A stretch of DNA of 64,000 bases, from assembly GCA_963849305.1 (NCBI GenBank), contig CAWKGV010000006.1, forward strand, positions 1 through 64,000, read 5' to 3'. Below the pieces are notes generated by a model. The model did no database searches and had not been told where the DNA came from. It saw only the letters and a list, made by a program, of their open reading frames with translations. The position numbers and the translations under genes are program-made. Source of the stretch: CAWKGV01 sp963849305 (GTDB lineage: Bacteria > Pseudomonadota > Alphaproteobacteria > Acetobacterales > Acetobacteraceae). Shown here in pieces: positions 44,115 to 53,113 of the stretch. The stretch's first letter is position 1. Every line of letters begins with the position of its first letter.

Positions 44115-45854
44115 ATGGACGGCCTAACGGAACCGGCGGTCGCGCGGGAGAGGCTGGAAGGGCAAGCGGCGATCGACCGGCTCGCGGCGCTGCTGGTGGA
44201 GGCCGGGCAATGCGACGCGCGCACCATCGAGCGCGGCCAGCGTGTCGCTACCGAAACCGGGCAGCGGCTGGACGCGGTGCTGCTGCAACTGGGGCTGGTG
44301 AGCGAACGCGGGCTGGCCCAGACCTTCGCGATGCTGCTCGGGCTCAGGCTGGCCGGGCCGGACCGCTACCCCGGCGCCGAGCCGCTGCTTGCCGACGTGT
44401 TGCCGGCCCGGTTCCTGCGCGGTGTCCGCGCTGTGCCGGTGGCGCTCGGCGAGGGAACGGTGACGGTCGCGCTCGCCGATCCGCTCGATCCGTTCACGCC
44501 CTCGGCGATCGCCGCCGCGACCGGCCGGCGGGTCGAGGTCGAAATCGGTGTCCCGATCGAGCTGGAAGCCGCCATTCAACGGCTCTACCGCGAGGACGAT
44601 TCATCCGAGGGGAGCGGCCAGGACAACTCCGCCACCGGCGAACCGCTCGAGGAAGACGCAGAACGGCTCAAGGATCTGGCCAGCGAGGCGCCAGTCATCC
44701 GGCTGGTCAACCAGATCATCGCGCGCGCCGTGGAAACGCTGGCCTCCGACATCCACATAGAGCCGTTCGAGGACCGACTGCGCGTCCGCTACCGCTACGA
44801 CGGCGTTTTGCATGAGGCCGACAGCCCCTCGGCGCGTCTGACGCCCGCGATCGTCTCGCGCATCAAGATCATGGCGCGGCTCGACATCGCCGAGCGCCGG
44901 CTGCCGCAGGACGGGCGGATCAAGCTCGCTGTGCGCGGCACCGAAACCGACTTCCGCGTCTCCACGATCCCCACCTTGCATGGCGAGACGGTGGTGCTGC
45001 GCGTGCTCGATCGCAGCGCGGTGACACTCGATTTCGTGGAGCTTGGCCTCACCCCGCCAGTCATCGCGCGGATCAACTCCGCGCTGAACCTGCCGAATGG
45101 GATCGTGCTCGTGACCGGCCCCACCGGCAGCGGCAAGACCACGACCCTCTACACCGGCCTGCTCGGGCTCAACGCCGTCACCCGCAAGATCGTCACGGTG
45201 GAAGACCCGATCGAGTACCAGCTGACCGGGATCAACCAGATCCAGGTCCGGCCGCAGATCGGACTGACCTTCGCGACCCTGCTGCGCTCGATCCTGCGCC
45301 AAGACCCCGACGTGATCATGGTGGGCGAGATCCGCGACCTGGAGACCGCCCAGATCGCCGTTCAGGCCGCCTTGACCGGGCATCTCGTGCTCTCGACCTT
45401 GCACACCAACTCGGCCGCCGCGACCATCACGCGCCTGCGCGACATGGGGCTGGAGGATTATCTCGTCACCGCCGTGCTGCGCGGCGTGCTGGCTCAGCGC
45501 CTGGTGCGCCGGCTCTGCATGGAGTGCCGGCGCGAGCAGCCGGCAGCTCCCGAGCTGGTGCGCCGCTTCGCCCTGGAGCGCCTCACTGAGGGCCGACCGA
45601 TCACCCTCTGGCACCCGGTCGGCTGCGCGCATTGCCGACAAACCGGCTATCGTGGTCGGCTCGCGGTCGCCGAGTTCCTGGAGCCGAACGCGGAGATCGA
45701 GCACCTGCTGTTCGCCCGCGCCGAGCAGAACGAGATCGAACGCGCCGCGGTCGCGGCGGGGATGGAGCCGATGTTCCAGTCCGGGCTGCGGGCGGCGTTG
45801 GCCGGCACGACCACGCTGGAGGAACTGGCCCGCAGCATCCGGGTCGAGGGCTGA
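44115..45854 (+). CDS. gspE: Type II secretion ATPase GspE
   Basis: A 579-residue secretion/pilus-assembly ATPase. The N1 domain (residues 1-150) binds the membrane partner. Then come SDIHIEPFEDRLRVRYRYDG, Walker A TGPTGSGKTTTLYTGL near residue 340, the Asp box VEDPIEYQLTGINQIQV, Walker B DPDVIMVGEIRD, and the His box TGHLVLSTLHTNSAAATI. The zinc tetracysteine (LCMECRRE ... GCAHCRQTGYRGR) distinguishes GspE/PilB types. The frame is intact. It is five bases from gspF on the same strand. Confidence 0.93.
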   Translation: MDGLTEPAVARERLEGQAAIDRLAALLVEAGQCDARTIERGQRVATETGQRLDAVLLQLGLVSERGLAQTFAMLLGLRLAGPDRYPGAEPLLADVLPARFLRGVRAVPVALGEGTVTVALADPLDPFTPSAIAAATGRRVEVEIGVPIELEAAIQRLYREDDSSEGSGQDNSATGEPLEEDAERLKDLASEAPVIRLVNQIIARAVETLASDIHIEPFEDRLRVRYRYDGVLHEADSPSARLTPAIVSRIKIMARLDIAERRLPQDGRIKLAVRGTETDFRVSTIPTLHGETVVLRVLDRSAVTLDFVELGLTPPVIARINSALNLPNGIVLVTGPTGSGKTTTLYTGLLGLNAVTRKIVTVEDPIEYQLTGINQIQVRPQIGLTFATLLRSILRQDPDVIMVGEIRDLETAQIAVQAALTGHLVLSTLHTNSAAATITRLRDMGLEDYLVTAVLRGVLAQRLVRRLCMECRREQPAAPELVRRFALERLTEGRPITLWHPVGCAHCRQTGYRGRLAVAEFLEPNAEIEHLLFARAEQNEIERAAVAAGMEPMFQSGLRAALAGTTTLEELARSIRVEG

Positions 45855-45859
45855 GGACG

Positions 45860-47080
45860 ATGCCGGCCTTCCGCTACACCGCGATTGGACGCACCGGAGA
45901 GGTCACGCGCGGCGTCATGGACGCCGCCAGCGAAGCAGCCGTGGTGGAGCGGCTGCGGCGCGCGGGCAGCATCCCGGTTCGCGCCGAGCCGGATAGCGGC
46001 GGTTCCTTCCTCTCCGGCGTGCTCAACGCGCAATTCGGCCGCGCCGGCCTCTCGCGCCAGGAGGTCGCCAACATGACCCGCGAGCTTGCGGTCATGCTGA
46101 CCGCCGGGCAGGACCTCGATCGAGCGTTCCGCTTCCTGGTGGAGACGGCGCCGAGCACCCGCGCACGTCGCGTGATGGAGCGGCTGCGCGACGCGGTACG
46201 TGACGGCAGCCCGCTTGCCTCCGCCCTGGCGCAATTCCCGCGAAGCTTCACCCGGCTCTATATCGGCATGATCCGCGCCGGGGAGTCGGGGGGGCGGCTC
46301 GGCCCAACCCTGGAACGATTGGCGGAGGTGCTGGAGCGCCAGCGCAGCCTGGCGGCCACCGTGCAGTCGGCGATGATCTACCCGGCGCTGTTGCTGGTTG
46401 CCGCCATGGGCTCGGTCGTGCTCATGCTGACCAAGGTGCTGCCCCAGTTCGCCCCCCTGTTCGAGCAGAACGGGGTGCAGATGCCGACCTCCACACGCTT
46501 TCTGCTGGCGGCGGGGGATGCGGTTTCCGCGTACGGCCTGGTGGCGTTGGTCCTGCTCGTGCTGCTCGTGATCATGGCGCGGCAGATGCTTGCCCGCCCC
46601 GGGCCCCGGCTCTGGGCCGACCGCCTGCTGCTGCGCCTTCCCGTGATCGGCCCGCTGGCGCGCGAGATCGCGGCGGCACGCTTCACGCGCACGCTCGGGA
46701 CGCTGCTGGTCAATGACGTTCCGCTGATCTCGGCACTCGGCACCGTGCGCGACGTGATCGGCAACAGTGCCGCCGTCGGCGCGGTGGAGCGCGCGACAAC
46801 GAGCGTTAGGGACGGCGCGGGATTGTCGGGGCGGCTCGCCGAGGCATCGGTGTTCCCGGTGCGCACGACTTATCTGCTGCGTCTCGGCGAGGAGAACGCC
46901 CAGCTCGGCCTGATGGCCCTGCGCGCGGCCGATATTCACGAGGAGAAGACCCGACTTGGCGTGCAGCGCCTTGTTTCGCTGCTGGTCCCGGCGATCACCA
47001 TCCTGATGGGCGCCGCGGTCGCCGGGATCGTCAGCTCGCTACTGCTAGCTATGCTCCAGCTTAATGACCTGGCGCATTGA
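45860..47080 (+). CDS. gspF: Type II secretion inner-membrane platform protein GspF
   Basis: A 406-residue GspF/PilC-family protein. It starts MPAFRYTAIGRTGEVTRGVMD, as the family does, and has two tandem T2SF domains: first MTRELAVMLTAGQDLDRAF and MIRAGESGGRLGPTLERLAEV with a membrane hairpin (YPALLLVAAMGSVVLM), then FTRTLGTLLVNDVPLISAL and LRLGEENAQLGLMALR followed by a last helix. It anchors the GspE ATPase at the inner membrane. It converges with a transporter gene 60 bp away. Confidence 0.93.
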   Translation: MPAFRYTAIGRTGEVTRGVMDAASEAAVVERLRRAGSIPVRAEPDSGGSFLSGVLNAQFGRAGLSRQEVANMTRELAVMLTAGQDLDRAFRFLVETAPSTRARRVMERLRDAVRDGSPLASALAQFPRSFTRLYIGMIRAGESGGRLGPTLERLAEVLERQRSLAATVQSAMIYPALLLVAAMGSVVLMLTKVLPQFAPLFEQNGVQMPTSTRFLLAAGDAVSAYGLVALVLLVLLVIMARQMLARPGPRLWADRLLLRLPVIGPLAREIAAARFTRTLGTLLVNDVPLISALGTVRDVIGNSAAVGAVERATTSVRDGAGLSGRLAEASVFPVRTTYLLRLGEENAQLGLMALRAADIHEEKTRLGVQRLVSLLVPAITILMGAAVAGIVSSLLLAMLQLNDLAH

Positions 47081-47140
47081 GCGTTTCTTCGTCCTCTTGC
47101 GGGCGGAGGCCGATGACGGCCATCCCCTTCGTCCGTCGGG

Positions 47141-48412
47141 CTACGCCACCGCGAGCCGGCCGCCACGCCAGCTCCGCTGCCGCGCCACCAGGAACCCGAC
47201 GATGGTCAAATTCGCGAGATTGAACAACACCCCCGTCCCGAAGGCCGGCGCGTAGTAGCCGAAGTGATCGTACAGCGCCCCGGCGAACCAGCTCCCGAAC
47301 GCCATCCCGCCCATCGAGGTGAACAGCACCAGCGGCACCCGCCAGGATGCTTCGGCCGGCGGGAACAGCTCGCGGATCGCCAGCACATAGCCGGGGATGA
47401 TGCCCGAGAAGCCGAGCCCGAACGCAGCCGAAACGGCGAACAGCCCGGCCTCGCTCTGGGTCAGCAGAAAGGTCGCGATCGCCACCGCTTGGCAGGCCGA
47501 TCCTGCCAGCACCGTGCTGAGCCCGCCGTATCGGTCGGCGAACAGGCCCCAGAACTGGCGGCTGACGAAGGCGCAACCCAACAGCACCGAGAGCATCGCC
47601 GCGCCGCTTGCCGCCCCGATCCCGATATCGCCGCAATAGGCCACCAGGTGCGAGGAGGGGATCGACATCGGCACGCAGCAGCAAACACCAGCGAGACAGA
47701 TCATCATCTGAACCGTATTTGCTGGCAGCCCGAGGACCGGCGCGCGCTTCGCCGCACTCCGCCGGATAGGCGCGTCCGCTAACGCGGCCTCGGGCGCGGG
47801 ACGCAGGAACAGCACCGCCATTGGCAGCACCGCGCCCAGCACCACCGCCGCGAAGCCAAGCATCGTGGTCCGCCAACCCAGCCGCACGATCGCGGCCTCG
47901 AACAGCGCCGGCCAAACGACACCCGCGACGTATTGGCCAGAAGAGATCAGCGCGATCGCGGTGCCTCGTCGGCGGTCGAACCAGCGGCTCACATACGTCA
48001 CCAGCGGCGGATAGAGCGCGCCCATGCCCAGAACACCGATCAGCACGCCATGACCGACGAGAATCGCCCATAGCTGCCCGGTGGCCGAGAGCGCAAGCCC
48101 GGCGGCGACCATCGTGGCGCCGATCGCGGCACATGCGCGCATCCCGATGCGGTCGGCGAGCCAGCCCATGCCGATGCCGCCAAGCCCGGTGCCGATCCAG
48201 ACGAACGCGCCCGCCAGCGCCAAGGTCGAGCGCGCGATGCCGAGATCCGACTCCATCGTCCTCAGCCCGACCACCACCAGAAGCTGTGCGCCATAGGCGA
48301 TCGAGAGGATCGCCAAGGTCACGCCTGCCGCGACCCACGAGGCACGCCCCTCGATGCTGACTGCATGGGCCGCCGGCGGGCCGACCAGGTTCAGGCCAGA
48401 GTCATCGGGCAT
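47141..48412 (-). CDS. Major facilitator superfamily transporter (monocarboxylate-like)
   Basis: The 423-residue protein starts MPDDSGLNLVGPPAAHAVSI and has twelve hydrophobic helices. Loop 2 has GWLADRIGMRACAAIG and later SRWFDRRRGTAIALISSGQY, typical of the OFA/monocarboxylate-type MFS branch, and FVSRQFWGLFADRYGGLSTV opens the second half. It probably imports an organic acid, but the substrate cannot be read from sequence. Upstream DNA (48413-48857) holds only a gene remnant. Confidence 0.85.
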   Translation of the reverse strand: MPDDSGLNLVGPPAAHAVSIEGRASWVAAGVTLAILSIAYGAQLLVVVGLRTMESDLGIARSTLALAGAFVWIGTGLGGIGMGWLADRIGMRACAAIGATMVAAGLALSATGQLWAILVGHGVLIGVLGMGALYPPLVTYVSRWFDRRRGTAIALISSGQYVAGVVWPALFEAAIVRLGWRTTMLGFAAVVLGAVLPMAVLFLRPAPEAALADAPIRRSAAKRAPVLGLPANTVQMMICLAGVCCCVPMSIPSSHLVAYCGDIGIGAASGAAMLSVLLGCAFVSRQFWGLFADRYGGLSTVLAGSACQAVAIATFLLTQSEAGLFAVSAAFGLGFSGIIPGYVLAIRELFPPAEASWRVPLVLFTSMGGMAFGSWFAGALYDHFGYYAPAFGTGVLFNLANLTIVGFLVARQRSWRGGRLAVA

Positions 48413-48439
48413 CCCGGGCTTCCCTCCTATCCCCTCGAT

Positions 48440-48690
48440 CATGGACGCCAATCGCGCTGGCCACCACCTGCTCGCAAGCAGGGCAGCCTGTACGACGCGC
48501 TGCGCGCCGGCAACACGCCGGGCGACAGACGCGCGAAGCGGCCGAGGAGGTCGTCGCCAATAAAAGCCAACTCGCCGGTGTCGAGGCCCGGCTCGCGGTT
48601 GAGACGTGGATGGTGGGCGCGAACCTCGCCCTTGCCGTCGCGGCCCTGGCAAAGCGGGAAGGGCTTCGGCACTGTGCGGAACCCGCTCGG
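48440..48690 (+). pseudogene. Remnant of a small coiled-coil protein (DUF1640-like)
   Basis: In different frames this stretch reads SLYDALRAGNTPGD and then AEEVVANKSQLAGVEARLAV followed by ETWMVGANLALAVAALAK. The pattern of a short alpha-helical head, a coiled coil with QLAGVEARL repeats and a C-terminal membrane helix resembles DUF1640/CCDC90-like proteins often found in accessory DNA. No uninterrupted frame or start joins the pieces, so I treat it as a decayed gene. The family assignment is tentative. Confidence 0.35.
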
Positions 48691-48857
48691 CGCCGCCGGT
48701 CGTGCTTGCGTGCGCGATCGCCGCCGCCGCCGTATCCGGCGCTCCGATATCTGCCGCCGTTGGGCGGCGCGTCGGCATCAAGCTTTTGCCAGAAGCAAAA
48801 CTGTTCAGAAAGGCGAGCGTTTTATCATCAGATCGTCATGTGTTCTAGGAGCACTTC

Positions 48858-49061
48858 GTGAGCAACCGATTGAATGCCGCGCCTCACATGCGCCAGCCGT
48901 CGCCACCGATACGGCGAGCAGTGGGCACGCCTGGCCGCAGCGGATGGGGCACGTTCGAATATGTGCTCGCCGCCTGTTTCGCGGCCCAACTCATATGCAT
49001 GGTGCCGTTCTATGCCGCTCCGCCGTTCTGGATTGCCGCGATGATGCGCCCGCCCGTCTAG
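48858..49061 (+). CDS. Small single-helix hypothetical protein
   Basis: GTG 48858 follows TAGGAG at good distance. The 67-residue product has a polar, proline-rich N-terminus and one membrane helix (EYVLAACFAAQLICMVPFYAA) near residue 45, ending AAMMRPPV. It precedes the CoA-transferase gene by 95 bp on the same strand. I know no family. The ribosome site and helix make it plausible. Confidence 0.45.
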   Translation: MSNRLNAAPHMRQPSPPIRRAVGTPGRSGWGTFEYVLAACFAAQLICMVPFYAAPPFWIAAMMRPPV

Positions 49062-49156
49062 CTCGCCCGCAGCCTTACCCCTCTTGCCGAAAGGTGAGGC
49101 GGCCCGTCATGTTCCGCCCAGATCTTCCCGGCCGTGCCGGCACGCTGGAGCGACGC

Positions 49157-50374
49157 ATGAGCGAACCCGAGCCGCCTCCGTCCGGCCCTCTGAAGGGTCT
49201 GCGCGTTTTCGACCTGACCCGCGTGCTGGCGGGCCCGACCTGCGCGCAGATGCTGGCCGATCTCGGGGCCGACGTGATCAAGATCGAGCGGCCGGACGCC
49301 GGCGACGACACGCGGGGCTTCGCTCCGCCGAGGATGCCCGGCACCGGGGAAAGCGCCTATTTCGTCGGCGTCAACCGCAACAAACGCTCAGTGACGCTCG
49401 ACATCGCCAAGCCCGAGGGCCAGGAGATCGCGGTAAGACTGATCGCGCAGTCCGACATATTGGTGGAGAACTTCAAGGTGGGTGCGCTGGCCCGGTATGG
49501 GCTGGGCTATGAGCAGCTCCATGCCAGGTTCCCGCGCCTGATCTATTGCTCGATCACCGGCTTCGGCCAGACCGGCCCCTATTCTCCGCGCCCCGGCTAT
49601 GACAGCTTGGTTCAGGCCATGGGCGGGGTGATGAGCCTCACCGGCGAGCCCGACGGCCTGCCGCAGAAGGTGGGCGTGCCGGTCGCCGACCTGTTCGCCG
49701 GCCTCTATGGCTGCATCGGCGTCCTCGCCGCCCTGCGTCACCGAGACGCGACCGGGCAAGGCCAGCAGATCGATATCGGCATGTTGGATACGCACGTGGC
49801 ATGGCTCGCCAACCAGGGAATGAACTATCTCGCGACCGGCGAGAACCCGCCGCGACTCGGCAACCAGCACCCAAACATCGTGCCCTATCAGGTGTTCCGG
49901 ACTGCTGACGGGTACATCGTACTGTCGATCGGCAATGACCCGACCTTCAAGCGGTTCTGCGAAAGTTTCGAGCTGAACCATCTTTTGGAGGACGCACGCT
50001 TCGCCACCAACGCCGCGCGGGTGCAGAACCGTCAGCTCGTGACCGACACACTCACGCCGGTGATGCGTCAGCACCCGACCGGCTGGTGGGTGGAGCGGCT
50101 GGAGGCGCTGAAGATCGGTTGCGGGCCCATCAATAAGCTTTCGGAGGTGTTCACCGATCCGCAGGTGCGGGCGCGCGGGGTGGTGGTGGAAATGGCGCAC
50201 GGCTCCGGCCAGACCGTGAAGGTGATCGCCAACCCGGTGCGGCTGTCCGAAACCCCAGCCGACTACCGCATCCCGCCGCCGCTGCTGGGCGAGCATACCG
50301 ATCGGGTGCTCGGTTCCCGGCTCGGGCTCGATGCCGGCGCGCTGGCCGAATTGCGTGCCAAGGGGGTGATTTGA
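49157..50374 (+). CDS. CaiB/BaiF family CoA-transferase
   Basis: A class III CoA-transferase of 405 residues. It moves CoA between carboxylic acids through an aspartyl-CoA intermediate. Seen are LRVFDLTRVLAGPTCAQMLA, DLGADVIKIERPDAGDDTR, SAYFVGVNRNKRSVTLDIAK, GFGQTGPYSPRPGYDSLVQA and the catalytic-Asp region QQIDIGMLDTHVAWLANQG, followed by NQHPNIVPYQVF. The start at ATG 49157 has GGAG upstream; an in-frame ATG at 49109 would add 16 residues. The acids used are unknown. The box genes nearby make a role in aromatic or dicarboxylate CoA metabolism possible but unproven. Confidence 0.88.
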   Translation: MSEPEPPPSGPLKGLRVFDLTRVLAGPTCAQMLADLGADVIKIERPDAGDDTRGFAPPRMPGTGESAYFVGVNRNKRSVTLDIAKPEGQEIAVRLIAQSDILVENFKVGALARYGLGYEQLHARFPRLIYCSITGFGQTGPYSPRPGYDSLVQAMGGVMSLTGEPDGLPQKVGVPVADLFAGLYGCIGVLAALRHRDATGQGQQIDIGMLDTHVAWLANQGMNYLATGENPPRLGNQHPNIVPYQVFRTADGYIVLSIGNDPTFKRFCESFELNHLLEDARFATNAARVQNRQLVTDTLTPVMRQHPTGWWVERLEALKIGCGPINKLSEVFTDPQVRARGVVVEMAHGSGQTVKVIANPVRLSETPADYRIPPPLLGEHTDRVLGSRLGLDAGALAELRAKGVI

Positions 50375-50389
50375 CGGACTCCCGGCGAC

Positions 50390-51649
50390 CTACGGTTTCA
50401 GCCCCCGCCCGCGCGTGATGATGGCATCGCCGAAACGCCCGCGCAGCACATCGACGGCCCCCTGGAGCGAGGCGAGGCGCGGAGTTCGCATGTCCCCCAG
50501 ATCGCCCTGATCGGCTTCGGCGCGGGACACGAGCGGCTGGGCGCCGATGCCGATCAGGCGGAATGCAGTGCCGGTCGCCTCGCGGCGCAACAGCATCTGG
50601 GCGGCTTCGAACAGGCGATCGGGGAGCACGGTCGCGCTTGAGAGCCGGGCGGCGCGGGTGCGGGTGATGAAGCTGCTGGTCTTCAGCTTCAGTACCACGC
50701 CGCCGGCCGCGAGTTCGTGTTCCCTGAGCCGACGCCCAAGCTTCTCCGACAGATGCCAGAGCGGCCGTTCGAGGTCTTCTGGGCGGCTGAGGTCGGTGTC
50801 GAAGGTTGTCTCGGCGCTGATCGACTTGGCTCCGCGCACGGGATCGACCCTGCGCGCGTCTTCGCCACGAGCGCGGCGGGCCAGCGCGGGTCCGTCCTCG
50901 CCCAGGCAGCGGCGCGCGCCCTGGTCATCCAGCGCCTGGAGGTCGAACAGCGTGGTGATGCCACGCGTGGCGAGGCGCCGCGCAAGCGCCGGGCCGATGC
51001 CGGGGAGAGCGCGCACGGGTTCCGAGGAAAGGAGGTGTTGCGCCTGAGCCGCGCCGATCACGGCGAAGCCGCGCGGTTTGTCGCGCCCGGCGGCGATCTT
51101 GGCGAGCAGGCGATTGGAGGCCAGGCCGATGGAGACAGTAATGCCGACCGCGCGCTCGACGTCGAGCGCGAAGCGGGCCAGGACGGTCGCGCCGGGCGCC
51201 CCATGGAGTGCCTCGGTGCGGGCCAGGTCGAGCACGGCCTCGTCTATCGAGAGCGGTTGGACGAGTGGGGTGAGCCGCATCATCAACGCGCGGACCTCGC
51301 GCGAGGCCGTTACATATTTGCCGAAATCGGGGCGGATCACCACCGCGTCGGGGCAGGCCTTGCGCGCCTTGAACATCGGCATGGCGCTGCGCACGCCGTA
51401 GCGCCGGGCGATGTAGCAGGCGGCAGTGACGACGCCCCGCACACCGCCCCCGACGATTACGGGCTGGTCGGCGAGTTCCGGGCGGTCACGCTTCTCGACG
51501 CTCGCATAGAACGCGTCGCAGTCGATATGGGCGATGGTGAGGCTGAAAAGTTCGGGGTGAGCGAGGATGCGCGCGCCGCCGCAGGCCGGGCAGTTTGTAG
51601 AGGATGGTTCGCCGGGGGCGGCCAGGCAATCGCGGCAGAGTGCCGGCAT
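50390..51649 (-). CDS. dinB: DNA polymerase IV (Y-family) with N-terminal zinc finger
   Basis: An error-prone translesion polymerase, 419 residues. It has a leading zinc-type region (CRDCLAAP ... CPACGGARI) found in an alphaproteobacterial DinB subgroup. The polymerase core follows: IAHIDCDAFYASVEKRDRPE (first catalytic Asp), CYIARRYGVRSAMPMFKAR, PLSIDEAVLDL (DE pair), VSIGLASNRLLAKIAAGRDK, and ALPGIGPALARRLATRGI (HhH motif). The little-finger domain completes it. The frame is intact. It converges on the CoA-transferase gene and is six bp downstream of boxB on the same strand; functionally they appear unrelated. Confidence 0.94.
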   Translation of the reverse strand: MPALCRDCLAAPGEPSSTNCPACGGARILAHPELFSLTIAHIDCDAFYASVEKRDRPELADQPVIVGGGVRGVVTAACYIARRYGVRSAMPMFKARKACPDAVVIRPDFGKYVTASREVRALMMRLTPLVQPLSIDEAVLDLARTEALHGAPGATVLARFALDVERAVGITVSIGLASNRLLAKIAAGRDKPRGFAVIGAAQAQHLLSSEPVRALPGIGPALARRLATRGITTLFDLQALDDQGARRCLGEDGPALARRARGEDARRVDPVRGAKSISAETTFDTDLSRPEDLERPLWHLSEKLGRRLREHELAAGGVVLKLKTSSFITRTRAARLSSATVLPDRLFEAAQMLLRREATGTAFRLIGIGAQPLVSRAEADQGDLGDMRTPRLASLQGAVDVLRGRFGDAIITRGRGLKP

Positions 51650-51654
51650 CGTGC

Positions 51655-53103
51655 CTAATCGTGCAGCCGCACGTACTCGAAATCCCCCGGCTTGTTGTCG
51701 ATTCCAACCTTGGGCGGCGCGATCCAGGAGGCGTAGGCGCCCGGTTCGCGCACTGGCCTCATCAGGCTGGCAATGAACATGCCATCATCGGAGGTCGGCA
51801 GGAACTCGTCTTGTCGCCGCTGCCATTCATCGGCGCTCAGCAATTGCCCGCTCGGGTCGGCATGGCACGCGGCGAACTCCCCGATGCGGCGATTGAAGGC
51901 GACATGCGGCAAGGCGAGCCGGAACGGGATGTTCGCGGCCTCGATCACCCGGTTCCACCGCTCCACACCGCTCCCGGCCTCGGCCACGAAATCGTCCCGC
52001 AAACGCATGTTGAGCGAGGAGAGCGCGGCGACATTCTCCTGAACGATCGCGCCGTCCTTGAGCCGCAGCACCGGGTAGATTCCGGACATGAGCTGGTGAT
52101 CGTCGGTCAGCCGGTCCTCGCGGTAGCGGCCCTTCAGGCTCGCGTTGAAGGAATTGGCCGCGTTGGTGCTGATCTCGTTGCCAAACAAGTCCAGCGTCAG
52201 CGAGAAATGCAGGTTCGCCTTTTTCTGGATGGTCGGCAGGTCGATCACGCCCAACGCGCGCACTCGCGCGATTTCAGTGGGGTCGTCGATGCCGGCCTCG
52301 CGCATCGCCTGGCACGTGCGCTCGACGATCCTTGCCACGCCGGTCACGCCCACAAACATGTGGTGCGCCTCTTCGGTCAGCATGAAGCGGCAGGTGCGCG
52401 ACAGCGGATCGAAGCCCGACTGCGCCAGCGCCTCCAACTGCATCTTGCCGTCGCGGTCGGTGAATGTGGTGAACATGAAGAACGAGAGCCAGTCGGGCGT
52501 GGCTTCGTTGAATGCGCCCAGCATCCGCGGGCTGTCCGCGTCCCCGGAGCGGCGGCGGAGCAATTCCTCAGCCTCTTCGCGCCCGTCCCGGCCGAAGTAT
52601 TTTTGCAGCAAGTACACCATAGCCCAGAGATGGCGGCCCTCCTCGACGTTCACCTGGAACAAGTTGCGCATGTCGTAGAGCGAGGGCGCGGTGGCCCCGA
52701 GATGGCGCTGCTGCTCGACGGAGGCGGGCTCGGTGTCGCCCTGGATCACCAGCAGCCGGCGCAGCATGGCGCGGTACTCGCCCGGCACCTCCTGCCAGGC
52801 GGGCTCGCCCTTATGCGCGCCGAACGGGATCGTTCGGCCCGCAACCGCGGGGGCGAGCAGAATGCCCCATTTGTATTCCGGCATCCGCACGAAGCCGAAC
52901 TTGGCCCAGCCCTGGGGATCGACCCCGATGGCGGTGCGCAGATACACCGGATTGGCCTGGAATCCCTCCGGACCCATCGCCTTCCACCAGTCGATATAAC
53001 CGGGATGCCAGGTCTCCAGCGCCTTGCGCACGCGGGCGTCATCGTTCAGGCCGACGTTGTTCGGGATCAGCCCGTTATAGTCCACCGTCATGCCGTCGGG
53101 CAT
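51655..53103 (-). CDS. boxB: Benzoyl-CoA 2,3-epoxidase subunit B
   Basis: BoxB is the diiron oxygenase that epoxidises benzoyl-CoA in aerobic CoA-linked benzoate degradation. The 482-residue protein starts MPDGMTVDYNGLIPNNVGLN, and the metal-binding helices appear as FQVNVEEGRHLWAMVYLLQK and MLTEEAHHMFVGVTGVARIV (Glu and His ligands). The length and N-terminus fit BoxB well. It needs the iron-sulfur reductase BoxA, which is not in this window. It lies 10 bp downstream of boxC, so both are likely one transcript. Confidence 0.94.
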   Translation of the reverse strand: MPDGMTVDYNGLIPNNVGLNDDARVRKALETWHPGYIDWWKAMGPEGFQANPVYLRTAIGVDPQGWAKFGFVRMPEYKWGILLAPAVAGRTIPFGAHKGEPAWQEVPGEYRAMLRRLLVIQGDTEPASVEQQRHLGATAPSLYDMRNLFQVNVEEGRHLWAMVYLLQKYFGRDGREEAEELLRRRSGDADSPRMLGAFNEATPDWLSFFMFTTFTDRDGKMQLEALAQSGFDPLSRTCRFMLTEEAHHMFVGVTGVARIVERTCQAMREAGIDDPTEIARVRALGVIDLPTIQKKANLHFSLTLDLFGNEISTNAANSFNASLKGRYREDRLTDDHQLMSGIYPVLRLKDGAIVQENVAALSSLNMRLRDDFVAEAGSGVERWNRVIEAANIPFRLALPHVAFNRRIGEFAACHADPSGQLLSADEWQRRQDEFLPTSDDGMFIASLMRPVREPGAYASWIAPPKVGIDNKPGDFEYVRLHD

Positions 53104-53113
53104 CGCTGCCTCC